The notes beneath the pieces were generated by a model. That model did not search any database and was not told the DNA's origin. It worked only from the letters and a program-made list of their open reading frames with translations. The translations under genes were made by a program, and so were the position numbers. DNA of 59,412 nucleotides from Mycobacterium sp. E1214. GTDB taxonomy: Bacteria; Actinomycetota; Actinomycetes; Mycobacteriales; Mycobacteriaceae. The DNA is taken from positions 1-59,412 of the forward strand of contig NZ_LZJC01000137.1 in NCBI RefSeq assembly GCF_001666755.1. The letters are read 5' to 3'. This document shows, piece by piece, positions 16,693 through 24,680 of this stretch (positions are counted from its first letter, which is position 1; every line of letters begins with the position of its first letter).

Positions 16693-17154
16693 ATGACCGA
16701 CCCGTGCGTGAGCGCCACCGTCCACATCGACGCCCGCCCCGACGCGGTGTACGGCCTCATCACCGACCTGCCGACCCTGGCCTCGCTGGCCGAGGAGGCG
16801 GAGGCGATGACGTGGCGCAAGGGCGACGCGGTGACGCCCGGGGCGGTGTTCAGCGGGCGCAACAGGAACGGCTGGCGGCGCTGGAGCACGACCTGCACGG
16901 TGACCGACGCCGAGCCCGGCCGGCTGTTCGCGTTCGACGTGCGGCACACGGTGGTCCCGGTCGCGCGCTGGCAATACGACATCGTCGCGGCCGACGGCGG
17001 CTGCCTGGTCACCGAGAGCACCTGGGACCGCAGGCCCGCCTGGTTCCGGTCGATCGCGGGCCGCGCCACCGGCACCCCCGATCGCGCGGCCGTCAACACC
17101 GAGCACATCCGGCTCACCCTGCAACGCCTCAAGCAGCACGCCGAGGCTCACTAG
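16693..17154 (+). CDS. SRPBCC-family protein (Rv2778c-like)
   Basis: The 153-residue protein has a polyketide-cyclase/START-like pattern: SATVHIDARPDAVYGLITDL at the start, PGAVFSGRNRNG, and a long C-terminal helix (TEHIRLTLQRLKQHAE). Such folds bind hydrophobic ligands; the ligand here is unknown. It precedes the diiron/epoxide-hydrolase operon but is separated by 177 bp containing that operon's own promoter. Confidence 0.75.
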   Translation: MTDPCVSATVHIDARPDAVYGLITDLPTLASLAEEAEAMTWRKGDAVTPGAVFSGRNRNGWRRWSTTCTVTDAEPGRLFAFDVRHTVVPVARWQYDIVAADGGCLVTESTWDRRPAWFRSIAGRATGTPDRAAVNTEHIRLTLQRLKQHAEAH

Positions 17155-17254
17155 CGCCTTTGCTGGACGCCGGGGAGCGGCCCCGTTATCCGTGGTTGCG
17201 CCGCGGGTGACGTCGGCGGCAAAACCCGGTACCGGCGGTTTCGTGTATCGGGGG

Positions 17255-17274
17255 GTCGTCACTATACTGACGAC
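17255..17274 (+). promoter_or_regulatory. Perfect palindrome over the -10 of the 17.3-21.1 kb operon
   Basis: GTCGTCA-CTATAC-TGACGAC is a perfect 7-bp inverted repeat with a 6-bp spacer. The -10 candidate TATACT (17263-17268) lies in the spacer. A dimeric repressor bound here would block transcription. No local regulator gene is obvious; the TetR gene at 21627-22280 is the nearest candidate. Confidence 0.6.
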
Positions 17275-17331
17275 GCGCGATGTCACCGGTACCGCTTCGT
17301 GCTCGGGGTAGGTGCCGAGGTAGGGGGCACA

Positions 17332-18237
17332 ATGTTCACCGTCGACGACCGGGCCGCCGGTCCGCACGACGCGTCATCTCACGAGCGCCTGGTGCTCGAG
17401 GCGCGGGATGTGGACTTCGACTGGGCGGCGCTGCCGTTTCACTACGTGCCGGGGGAGCCGTTTGCCACGCACGTCCTCAACGTCTTGCACCTGCTGCTGC
17501 CGGCGGGCGAGGAGTTCTTCGTCGAGGTGTTCAAGCGGGCGCTGCCCCTGATCAAAGACGAGCAGTTGCGCCTCGACGTCCAGGGCTTCATCGGTCAGGA
17601 ATCGGTGCACTCGCAGGCGCACGGCAAGGTCCTGGCCCACTTCGAGGCGCGCGGCGTCGACGTCACGCCCTACACCGGGCAGATCAGGTGGCTGTTCGAG
17701 ACGCTGCTGGGGCAACGCCCGCGGTCGAGCGAGCGGCGCCGGCAGGCCTGGCTGCTCGAGCAGATTGCGCTGGTGTCCGCGATCGAGCACTACACCGCCG
17801 TGTTGGGGGAGTGGATCCTGGACTCGCCGGCGCACGACGCCATCGGCACCGACCCCGTGATGCTGGACATGCTGCGCTGGCACGGCGCCGAAGAGGTTGA
17901 GCATAAGGCGGTGGCCTTCGACACCATGAAGCACCTGCGCGCCGGGTACTGGCGCCAGGTGCGCGCCCAATTGGTGGTGGCGCCCGCCATGCTGCTGTTG
18001 TGGATCCGCGGCGTGCGATTCATGTATGCGGTGGACCCCCTGCTGCCGCGCGGCGCCAAACCCCGCTGGCGCGACTATTTCTCGGCTGCCCGCCGCGGGC
18101 TGGTGCCCGCGCCGTCGCGCTTCGCCCGGGCGGTCGCGGACTACTACCGGCCGGGTTTTCATCCCTCGCAGCTCGGCGGCCTGGAATCGGCCGTCGACTA
18201 CCTGGCCGTCTCACCCGCCGCGCGGGCGGCGCGCTGA
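17332..18237 (+). CDS. PF10118-type 'metal-dependent hydrolase', ferritin-like predicted diiron protein (Rv2777c-like)
   Basis: The 301-residue, mostly helical protein is annotated in relatives as a predicted metal-dependent hydrolase. It shows E90-x2-H93 with H97 (IGQESVHSQAH), E152-H153 (SAIEHYTAV) and H184 with E188-x2-H191 (WHGAEEVEH). Two ExxH helices plus extra acids are the ligand pattern of ferritin-like diiron-carboxylate enzymes, so an oxygenase role is plausible. I chose ATG 17332 after GTAGGGGG rather than the GTG at 17299. The next gene begins three bases after its stop. Confidence 0.75.
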   Translation: MFTVDDRAAGPHDASSHERLVLEARDVDFDWAALPFHYVPGEPFATHVLNVLHLLLPAGEEFFVEVFKRALPLIKDEQLRLDVQGFIGQESVHSQAHGKVLAHFEARGVDVTPYTGQIRWLFETLLGQRPRSSERRRQAWLLEQIALVSAIEHYTAVLGEWILDSPAHDAIGTDPVMLDMLRWHGAEEVEHKAVAFDTMKHLRAGYWRQVRAQLVVAPAMLLLWIRGVRFMYAVDPLLPRGAKPRWRDYFSAARRGLVPAPSRFARAVADYYRPGFHPSQLGGLESAVDYLAVSPAARAAR

Positions 18238-18240
18238 ACC

Positions 18241-20031
18241 ATGACCGAGATGACGAGCCCCACCACCAGCACCACCGTCGCCGGTGCCGACAGCGTCCCC
18301 CTCGCGGTGCATCGCTATACCGACCTCGACCCGGCCCGCCCCACGGTGCTGGCCATCCACGGCTGGCCCGACAACCACCACGTCTGGGACGGCGTGGCGC
18401 GCGAACTCGACGCGCTGGGCCGCCGCTACAACGTTGTCGCCTATGACGTGCGCGGGGCCGGCGAATCAGGCCGCCCGCCAAGGCGTTCGGGGTACGCGTT
18501 CCCGCAGCTGATCGCCGACCTCGCCGCCGTGATCGACAGCCTCGCCGTCGGGCCGGTCCACGTGCTGGCCCACGACTGGGGCTCGATCCAGGCCTGGGCG
18601 GCGATGACCGACGAGTCGGTGATGGACAAGGTGGCGTCGTTCACCTCCATCTCCGGGCCCCACCTGCGGTACGCGCGGGCGTTTCTGCGTTCGGCGCGCA
18701 CGCCGCGGAGCCTGGCCCGGGTGGCCCGGCAGCTGCTGGCGTCGAGCTACATCGGGTTCTTCCTGATGCCGCTGCTGCCCGAGCTGGCGTTCTGGTCGCA
18801 CCTCGGCGTCCTAGTGGTCGCCGCGCTGGAACGCATCGGCCGCTCGAGCACACGCAGCCAGCGCCACGACACGCTGCGCAAGATCGCCGATTACACCAAT
18901 GGTCTGAACCTGTACCGCCAGAACATGCCCGCATCCCTCCTGGCGGCCGACGCGCCACTCCCGGCGACTACCGTCGCCGTCCAGACCCTGGTGCCGCGCC
19001 GCGACCTGTTCGTCACGCCCGCGTTGCAGCAGTTCGCGGGCGCGGTCAACGGCGGTGGTCGGGTGCTGGGGATCGAGGGCGGGCACTGGGTGGTGACGTC
19101 GCGACCGGACGTCATCGCCCGGCTGACCGCTGAGTGGGTCGAGCAAAACACCGGCGGCGCAACGGCATTGGCACACCCCCGGCCCACCGAGGTGCGGGGC
19201 GGGCGACGCGACGTGCGCGGCAAGCTCGCCCTGGTCACCGGGGCCGGCGCGGGCATCGGCCGGGCCACCGCGGTGGAGTTGGCGCGGCGCGGGGCACACA
19301 CGGTCGTCATCGCCGACCGGGACGTGGCCGCCGCCGAAGAGACCGCGGACGCCGTGCGCGCCGCCTGCGCGCAGGCCGCCGTGTACGGCGTCGACGTGCG
19401 CGACGACGCGGCGATGAACGAGCTTGCCGCGCAGGTGCTCCGCGAGCACGGTGTGGTCGACATCCTGGTCAACAACGCCGGGATCGGCATGGCCGGGCGG
19501 TTCCTGGAGACCAGCGCGGCCAACTGGGAGGACATCATCGGGGTCAACCTGCGCGGCGTCATCTCCGGTGCCCGGGCGTTCGGGGCGCAGATGGTGGAGC
19601 GGGGGCAGGGCGGAACCATCATCAACGTCGCGTCCGCGGCGGCGTTCCTGCCGTCGAAATCCATGGTGGCCTACGGCACCACTAAGGCGGCCGTCTTGGC
19701 GCTCAGCGAATCGCTGCGCGCCGACTTCGCCGACGAGGGCATCGGTGTGACGGCGGTGTGCCCGGGCTTCGTCAACACCAACATCGCCAAGAGCACGGTC
19801 TACGCCGGGCTGACCGACGAGCAGCAGGAGCGGGCCCGGCAGAAGGCCGACAAGGCGTACCGGCGCCGCAATTACACCCCCGAGGCGACCGCCAAGGCGA
19901 TCGTGAAAGCCATCCGGACCAGCCCGGCCGTCTTGCCGATCGCCGCGGAGTCGCGGTTGGGCTACATCATGCGGCGCGTCAGCCCGACGTCCATCCGCTT
20001 GCTGGCGCGCCTCGATATCCGGCAGAAGTGA
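18241..20031 (+). CDS. EphD-like epoxide hydrolase-SDR fusion
   Basis: The 596-residue protein has an N-terminal alpha/beta-hydrolase domain (oxyanion HGWP at 40-43; nucleophile D112 in HDWG, the epoxide-hydrolase type rather than Ser; GHWV near the catalytic His). A C-terminal short-chain dehydrogenase follows (TGAGAGIG around 333-340, NNAGIG, catalytic Y478 and K482). The fusion resembles M. tuberculosis EphD (Rv2214c), but the setting is different. It could open an epoxide to a diol and then oxidise an alcohol. Its stop overlaps a possible GTG start of the reductase gene. Confidence 0.85.
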   Translation: MTEMTSPTTSTTVAGADSVPLAVHRYTDLDPARPTVLAIHGWPDNHHVWDGVARELDALGRRYNVVAYDVRGAGESGRPPRRSGYAFPQLIADLAAVIDSLAVGPVHVLAHDWGSIQAWAAMTDESVMDKVASFTSISGPHLRYARAFLRSARTPRSLARVARQLLASSYIGFFLMPLLPELAFWSHLGVLVVAALERIGRSSTRSQRHDTLRKIADYTNGLNLYRQNMPASLLAADAPLPATTVAVQTLVPRRDLFVTPALQQFAGAVNGGGRVLGIEGGHWVVTSRPDVIARLTAEWVEQNTGGATALAHPRPTEVRGGRRDVRGKLALVTGAGAGIGRATAVELARRGAHTVVIADRDVAAAEETADAVRAACAQAAVYGVDVRDDAAMNELAAQVLREHGVVDILVNNAGIGMAGRFLETSAANWEDIIGVNLRGVISGARAFGAQMVERGQGGTIINVASAAAFLPSKSMVAYGTTKAAVLALSESLRADFADEGIGVTAVCPGFVNTNIAKSTVYAGLTDEQQERARQKADKAYRRRNYTPEATAKAIVKAIRTSPAVLPIAAESRLGYIMRRVSPTSIRLLARLDIRQK

Positions 20032-20039
20032 GACGCGCC

Positions 20040-21110
20040 GTGACGCAAAGCATTTGGGACAGCAGGCCGCCGGACCTGTATGGCCGCCGCGAACACGATC
20101 GCCTCGGCACCGTCCTGTGGGGCATTCGCGCGCTGTTCGAGGGCTTCGCCAGCGTGTCGCGCTGGGACCCGTCGCGGGTGCAACCGGTCCAGCGCACGCA
20201 CACCGCGGTGATCACCCGGCGCGAGCTGGTCGCGCCCGACGTCGTCGCGTTGACCTTGGCGGACGCGAGCGGCGGGTTGCTGCCGGCGTGGACGCCCGGC
20301 GGGCACATCGACATTCGGCTGCCGTCCGGCCGGCGCCGGCAGTACTCGCTGTGCGGGCCGCCCGGGCGGCGCACCGACTACCGCGTCGCCGTCCGCCGGA
20401 TCGCCGACGGCGCCGGCGGCTCCGCCGAGATGCACGACTTCGCCGTGGGGGACACGTGCGAATTCGAGGGGCCGCGCAACGCCTTCTACCTCGGCTCGAC
20501 CGAACGTGACGTGCTGTTCGTCATCGGCGGCATCGGGGTGACCCCCATCCTGCCGATGCTGCGGGTGGCCGCCCAGCGCGGCATCGAATGGCGCGCCGTC
20601 TATGCCGGGCGCAGCCGCGAGTACATGCCGCTGCTCGACGAGGTAGTGGCCATCGCGCCCGATCGGGTCACGGTGTGGGCCGACGACGAGCACGGCCGCA
20701 TCGCCGGCGTGCAGGAGCTGCTGGCGGGCGCCGGGCCCGCGACGGCCGTCTATGTGTGCGGGCCGAGCGCGATGCTCGACGCCGTGCGCGCCGCTCGCGA
20801 CGAATACGCTTCGGCTCCCTTGCATTACGAGCGGTTCAGCCCGCCGCCGGTGGTCGACGGGGTGCCATTCGAGGTGGAACTCGGGCGTTCGCGGCAGGTG
20901 CTTGCCGTGCCGGCCGACCGGTCCGCGCTGGACGTAATGCTCGACCGGGACCCGACGACGCCGTACTCCTGCCGGCAGGGATTCTGCGGTACCTGCAAGG
21001 TGAAAGTGCTTGCGGGACAAGTTGACCACCGGGGTCGGGCGCCCGCCGATGACGGGATGCTGGTGTGCGTGTCGCGCGCCGACGGCGGTCGCGTCGTCAT
21101 CGACGCGTGA
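20040..21110 (+). CDS. Ferredoxin-NAD(P) reductase-type protein with C-terminal [2Fe-2S] domain (Rv2776c-like)
   Basis: The 356-residue phthalate-dioxygenase-reductase-type protein has a flavin domain (RQYSLCGPP), a nucleotide domain (FVIGGIGVTPILPML, VYVCGPSAML) and a C-terminal plant-type ferredoxin with C311-x4-C316-x2-C319-x23-C343. It passes electrons from NAD(P)H to an oxygenase. The start may be GTG 20040 (used here) or GTG 20028, which overlaps the previous stop. Possible partners are the diiron protein in the same operon and the nearby Rieske oxygenase. Its 3' end overlaps the convergent GNAT gene by 14 bp. Confidence 0.88.
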   Translation: MTQSIWDSRPPDLYGRREHDRLGTVLWGIRALFEGFASVSRWDPSRVQPVQRTHTAVITRRELVAPDVVALTLADASGGLLPAWTPGGHIDIRLPSGRRRQYSLCGPPGRRTDYRVAVRRIADGAGGSAEMHDFAVGDTCEFEGPRNAFYLGSTERDVLFVIGGIGVTPILPMLRVAAQRGIEWRAVYAGRSREYMPLLDEVVAIAPDRVTVWADDEHGRIAGVQELLAGAGPATAVYVCGPSAMLDAVRAARDEYASAPLHYERFSPPPVVDGVPFEVELGRSRQVLAVPADRSALDVMLDRDPTTPYSCRQGFCGTCKVKVLAGQVDHRGRAPADDGMLVCVSRADGGRVVIDA

Positions 21111-21603
21111 GCCGATAGCCCAGGTGGGGGACCGTCAGGCCGGGCACCGGCTCCCAGTCCAGGGTGCGCCCGTCGGGGCGGAAGTCGTTCTTTTCGTAGA
21201 ACCGCCGCGCCCGGGCGTTGGTCTTAGCGCACCACAGCACGACGTCGCGGCCCGCGGCGAAACTCAGCACCCGCTCGAGCAGCCGCGTGCCCAGCCCGTC
21301 GCGCTGGCGGGTGGCCGCAATGTATAGCGCGTCGAGCTCGACACGCTCGGGGTCCTCCGGGTCGGGCCCGAAGATCGTCATGCCCAGCGGCGTGCCGCCT
21401 GCCTCGGCGAGCCACATGCTCCACCCCGGCCGGTTCAGGTCTCGCGGATACAGCAGCACGGCCCAGCGCTGCGGCGAGGTGAGCACATCGAGCACGTTCG
21501 CCGGCAGCACACCGGCCCAGGAGTCCCGCCACACGGGATAGTGCATCGCCGCCACGTCGCTGAAGTCGGCGGGTGTCGCCTCGCGAATGACGATGTCGCC
21601 CAT
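21097..21603 (-). CDS. GNAT-family N-acetyltransferase (Rv2775-like)
   Basis: The 168-residue protein has the GNAT fold: IREATPADFSDVAAMH at the N-terminus, LDALYIAATRQRDGLGTRLL (acetyl-CoA loop) and NARARRFYEKNDFRPDG. The substrate is unknown. ATG 21603 (MGDIVIREATP) is chosen because it begins directly at the domain; the frame continues upstream to 21840 over the TetR gene. It probably follows the TetR gene in one leftward transcript. Confidence 0.82.
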   Translation of the reverse strand: MGDIVIREATPADFSDVAAMHYPVWRDSWAGVLPANVLDVLTSPQRWAVLLYPRDLNRPGWSMWLAEAGGTPLGMTIFGPDPEDPERVELDALYIAATRQRDGLGTRLLERVLSFAAGRDVVLWCAKTNARARRFYEKNDFRPDGRTLDWEPVPGLTVPHLGYRLTRR

Positions 21604-21626
21604 GCCATCCGGTGTGGCCGACCGCG

Positions 21627-22280
21627 TCACGCCGGGCGCGACCGTTCCAGGTAGGCCGCCAACGCGTTGGTCAACCCGCGGCGTGCCATGTCCAGGTCGG
21701 CGTAGGAGCCCAGTTGGCGTTCGGACACCAATCCGCGCATCGCGCCGGGGATGAGCGCGGCGACCTCCCGCACCCGGTCCGGGTCGACGTCCAGGCCGGC
21801 GAACGCGTGCTGGCAGGTTTCCAGCCAACTCTTGCCCCACGAGAACAGCTCGGCGGCCGTGCGCGGGTAGAGGCGTTCGAGCTCCTTGGGGTCGCGTGGG
21901 AGCGCCGCGCGCAGGTTCTCGATCGCGCGCGAATCCGCCGACGCCAGGCCGCGATACAGCGTCTCGACGATGGCGCCGACCCGTTCGCGCAGCGGCGCGT
22001 CCGCCGACACCGGCGTCGACAGCGTCGAGAAGGTGGCGGCGCGCCGCTCGGCGGTGCGGTGCAGCACGGCCGCCCAGAAGCCGTCGGTGTCGCCGAATTG
22101 GTATTGCACCGCGCCCCAGGTGGCGCCGATGTCCTTGGCGATCCGGTTCGCCGACACCGAGCCCGGCTCACCCGAGGCCAACGAGCGCAGCGCGGCCTCG
22201 AGCATGCTCTCGCGGGTCGCGTGGCCGCGCCGGTTAGGGCGCCGGCCGGCGATACCGGCTCCGCTTGCCTGCCGAGTCAT
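21627..22280 (-). CDS. TetR-family regulator
   Basis: The 217-residue protein has a basic N-terminus and a TetR helix-turn-helix (ATRESMLEAALRSLASGEPG, NRIAKDIGATWGAVQYQFGD). The divergent C-terminal ligand domain recognises an unknown inducer. It is divergent from the Rieske oxygenase across 108 bp, so it probably controls that gene and itself. A minus-strand TAAGAT lies close to the start. Confidence 0.85.
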   Translation of the reverse strand: MTRQASGAGIAGRRPNRRGHATRESMLEAALRSLASGEPGSVSANRIAKDIGATWGAVQYQFGDTDGFWAAVLHRTAERRAATFSTLSTPVSADAPLRERVGAIVETLYRGLASADSRAIENLRAALPRDPKELERLYPRTAAELFSWGKSWLETCQHAFAGLDVDPDRVREVAALIPGAMRGLVSERQLGSYADLDMARRGLTNALAAYLERSRPA

Positions 22281-22297
22281 TGGGCGATCTTATCGGC

Positions 22298-22372
22298 TGA
22301 GCGCACGCGGGCGAACAAGTTTCATAGAGGGTACTTTTATATTGGGTGAGCGCGGCCTATGATGTGAGCGCG
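22298..22372 (+). promoter_or_regulatory. Rieske oxygenase promoter with three TGAGCGC repeats
   Basis: TATGAT at 22358-22363 is a good -10 about 25 bases before the ATG, and GGAGGGAGG provides a Shine-Dalgarno sequence. GTGAGCGCG occurs at 22346-22354 and 22364-22372, flanking the -10 at an 18-bp period. A third TGAGCGC lies at 22298. The repeats are direct, not inverted, and could be regulator sites. Confidence 0.4.
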
Positions 22373-22388
22373 TGGAGGGAGGCGCGTA

Positions 22389-23414
22389 ATGGCCAAGCCG
22401 CCGCTGTCGATGAAGCCGACCGGCTGGTTCCAGGTCGCCTGGTCCGACGAGATCGGCGTCGGCGACGTGCACAGGATGAAGTACTTCGACGAGGAAATGG
22501 TCGCCTGGCGGGCCGAATCCGGTCAGCTGACGGTCATGAACGCCTATTGCGAACACCTCGGCGCGCACCTTGGGTATGGCGGCAAGGTCGTCGGCGAGGT
22601 GTTGCAGTGCCCATTCCACGGCTGGCAGTGGAATCAGCAGGGCCGCAACGTGTGCATCCCCTATCAGGACCGCCCCAATCGCGGCCGCCGGATCCGCACC
22701 TATCCGGTGGTCGAGCGCAACCAGTCGATCTACATCTGGCACGACGTCGAGCGCCGCGACCCGTTCTTCGAGGCGCCCGACGTCTTCGGCGCGTTCGGTG
22801 ACGGCAGCAGCGCGGCCGACTACTACCCGCAGCAACGGCTCTACCGCGAACGCCTGGAGATGCACCCGCAGTACGTCCTGGAGAACGGGGTGGACTTCGC
22901 CCACTTCAAATACGTCCACAACACGCCGATCGTGCCGGTGTTCACCCGCCACGACTTCGCCGAGCCGGTGTCCTTCGTCGACTTCACCATCACCTTCGAG
23001 GGCGACGACGGGCAGCGGATCGAGGACGTCAACAGTGGCGTGGAGGCGATCAACGGCGGCTTGGGCATCGCGGTGACCAAAAGCTGGGGCATGATCGACA
23101 ACCGCACCATCTCGGCCATCACCCCGGTCGACGAGCGCACCTCCGACGTCCGGTTCATGGTGTACATCGGCCGCACGCCGGGCAAGGATCCGGCGCGCGC
23201 GCAGCGCAAGGCCGTCGAGTTCGGCGACGAGGTGATTCGGCAGTTCGCCCAGGACATCGAAATCTGGCAGCACCAACGGTATTCCGACCCGCCCGCGCTG
23301 GCCACCGGCGAATACGAAGGCTTCACGGCGATCCGCCAGTGGGCCAAGCAGTTCTATCCAGACGGCATCGGCGGCAGCGCCGCCGATGTCTACGCAGCGT
23401 TACAGAGAGGCTGA
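22389..23414 (+). CDS. KshA-like Rieske non-heme iron oxygenase
   Basis: The 341-residue oxygenase subunit has the Rieske cluster C54-x-H56-x17-C74-x2-H77 and the mononuclear iron motif N166, D169, H172, H177 (ENGVDFAHFKYVH). It is similar in layout to 3-ketosteroid 9-alpha-hydroxylase KshA, but substrate identity cannot be read from sequence. It needs an external reductase; none is beside it, the nearest being the protein at 20040-21110. The next gene starts seven bases after its stop. Confidence 0.88.
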   Translation: MAKPPLSMKPTGWFQVAWSDEIGVGDVHRMKYFDEEMVAWRAESGQLTVMNAYCEHLGAHLGYGGKVVGEVLQCPFHGWQWNQQGRNVCIPYQDRPNRGRRIRTYPVVERNQSIYIWHDVERRDPFFEAPDVFGAFGDGSSAADYYPQQRLYRERLEMHPQYVLENGVDFAHFKYVHNTPIVPVFTRHDFAEPVSFVDFTITFEGDDGQRIEDVNSGVEAINGGLGIAVTKSWGMIDNRTISAITPVDERTSDVRFMVYIGRTPGKDPARAQRKAVEFGDEVIRQFAQDIEIWQHQRYSDPPALATGEYEGFTAIRQWAKQFYPDGIGGSAADVYAALQRG

Positions 23415-23421
23415 CCCACCG

Positions 23422-24510
23422 ATGCCCGCACCCGCCGGCCCCATCCGCGTCTTCCAAGTGGCCACCGGAAACGTCGGATCGGAGATGATCAAGCGAATCG
23501 CCACCCAACCGGACCTGGAACTTGTTGGCGTGCACTGTTATTCGCCAGAGAAGATCGGCAAGGACGCGGGTGAGCTGGCCGGTACGGCGCCCAACGGCGT
23601 GCTGGCCACGGGCAGCGTCGAGGAGATCATCGCGGCCAAACCGGACGTGCTGACCTTCCACGGCGTCTTCCCCGACGAGGACCTTTACGTCAGCGTTCTC
23701 GAGACCGGGATCAACATCGTCACCACGGCCGACTGGATCACCGGCTGGCACCGCGACAAGAACCACCCGCACCCGTCGGGCAAGCCGGTGACCCAGCTGT
23801 TGGCCGACGCGTGCCACAGGGGCGGGTCGACGTTTTACGGCACCGGCATGAACCCGGGTCTCAACCAGATCCTCGGCGTCGTCTGCTCGGCCGACGTGGC
23901 CGACATCGAAAACATCACCACCATCGAGTCCGTCGACGTCTCCTGTCACCACTCCAAGGACACCTGGATCGAGGTGGGCTACGGCCGGCCCGTCGACGAC
24001 CCGGAGATTCCGTCGAAGCTGGAGAAGTACACCCGCGTCTTCGCCGACAGCGTGTTGATGATGGCCGACTGCTTCGACCTGCCGCTCGACGAGGTCAAGT
24101 TCAGCTACGAGCTGGGCGCGTGCACCAAGGACGTCGACCTGGGCTGGTACACCCTGCCGAAGGGGTCGCTCGGCGGCAACTACATCAAATACCAGGGCCT
24201 CGTGGACGGGGTGCCGCGCGTGGAGACCCACCTCGAGTGGCAGATGACGCCCCACACCGACCCCAGCTGGAATATCAAGGGCTGCTACATCACTCAGATC
24301 AAGGGCGACCCCTGCATCTACAACAAACACATGATCTTCCCCGCGCCGGGCGTCGATCTGTCGAACCCCGACAACTTCGCCTCCATCGGCATGACGGTGA
24401 CCGGGATGCCGGCGCTGGCCTCGATCAAGTCGGTGGTGGCGGCGCCGCCCGGGCTCCTCACCAGTGCGGACCTGCCGTTGCGCGGGTTCGCCGGGCGGTT
24501 CACCCGGTAA
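23422..24510 (+). CDS. NAD(P)-binding amine-dehydrogenase/dihydrodipicolinate-reductase-like protein
   Basis: The 362-residue protein has an N-terminal Rossmann segment (IRVFQVATGNVGSEMIKRIA) and the middle pattern of the 'NAD(P)H-dependent amine dehydrogenase' group (TTADWITGWHRDKNHPHP, GTGMNPGLNQILGVV). The substrate is unknown. ATG 23422 follows GAGAGG; an in-frame ATG at 23386 would overlap the oxygenase gene. The spacing suggests one operon with the Rieske oxygenase, perhaps oxidising or reducing its product. Confidence 0.75.
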   Translation: MPAPAGPIRVFQVATGNVGSEMIKRIATQPDLELVGVHCYSPEKIGKDAGELAGTAPNGVLATGSVEEIIAAKPDVLTFHGVFPDEDLYVSVLETGINIVTTADWITGWHRDKNHPHPSGKPVTQLLADACHRGGSTFYGTGMNPGLNQILGVVCSADVADIENITTIESVDVSCHHSKDTWIEVGYGRPVDDPEIPSKLEKYTRVFADSVLMMADCFDLPLDEVKFSYELGACTKDVDLGWYTLPKGSLGGNYIKYQGLVDGVPRVETHLEWQMTPHTDPSWNIKGCYITQIKGDPCIYNKHMIFPAPGVDLSNPDNFASIGMTVTGMPALASIKSVVAAPPGLLTSADLPLRGFAGRFTR

Positions 24511-24575
24511 CCGGTCATGGGGGCCGCGCCCCTGGGCCGGCCCACCCGCGCCGCCGACACTTGGCGCGCCTGTCA

Positions 24576-24591
24576 TCGAATACATGTTCGA
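24576..24591 (+). promoter_or_regulatory. SOS-box-like palindrome upstream of dapB
   Basis: TCGAATACATGTTCGA differs from the mycobacterial LexA consensus TCGAAC-N4-GTTCGA at one base. It lies 90 bp before the dapB start. Mycobacterial 13E12 (DUF222/HNH) repeat genes often carry such a box close to their start, and ATGTTCGAAAGA follows here with no continuing gene, so it may be a remnant. Confidence 0.5.
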
Positions 24592-24667
24592 AAGACTATC
24601 GACGGCGCCGGTCCACGGCCACGGCCCGCGCGCAACCTGTGGATGAAACCGGCACTGTGGACAAAGC

Positions 24668-24673
24668 TAGGGT
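24668..24673 (+). promoter_or_regulatory. -10 element of dapB, leaderless type
   Basis: TAGGGT ends seven bases before the dapB ATG. Confidence 0.55.
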
Positions 24674-24680
24674 GAACGTC

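Noticed and set aside
24656..24664. A DnaA-box-like nonamer (TGTGGACAA) before dapB
   Set aside because: There is one good match and one weak neighbour; a nonamer occurs by chance and there is no dnaA/dnaN context.
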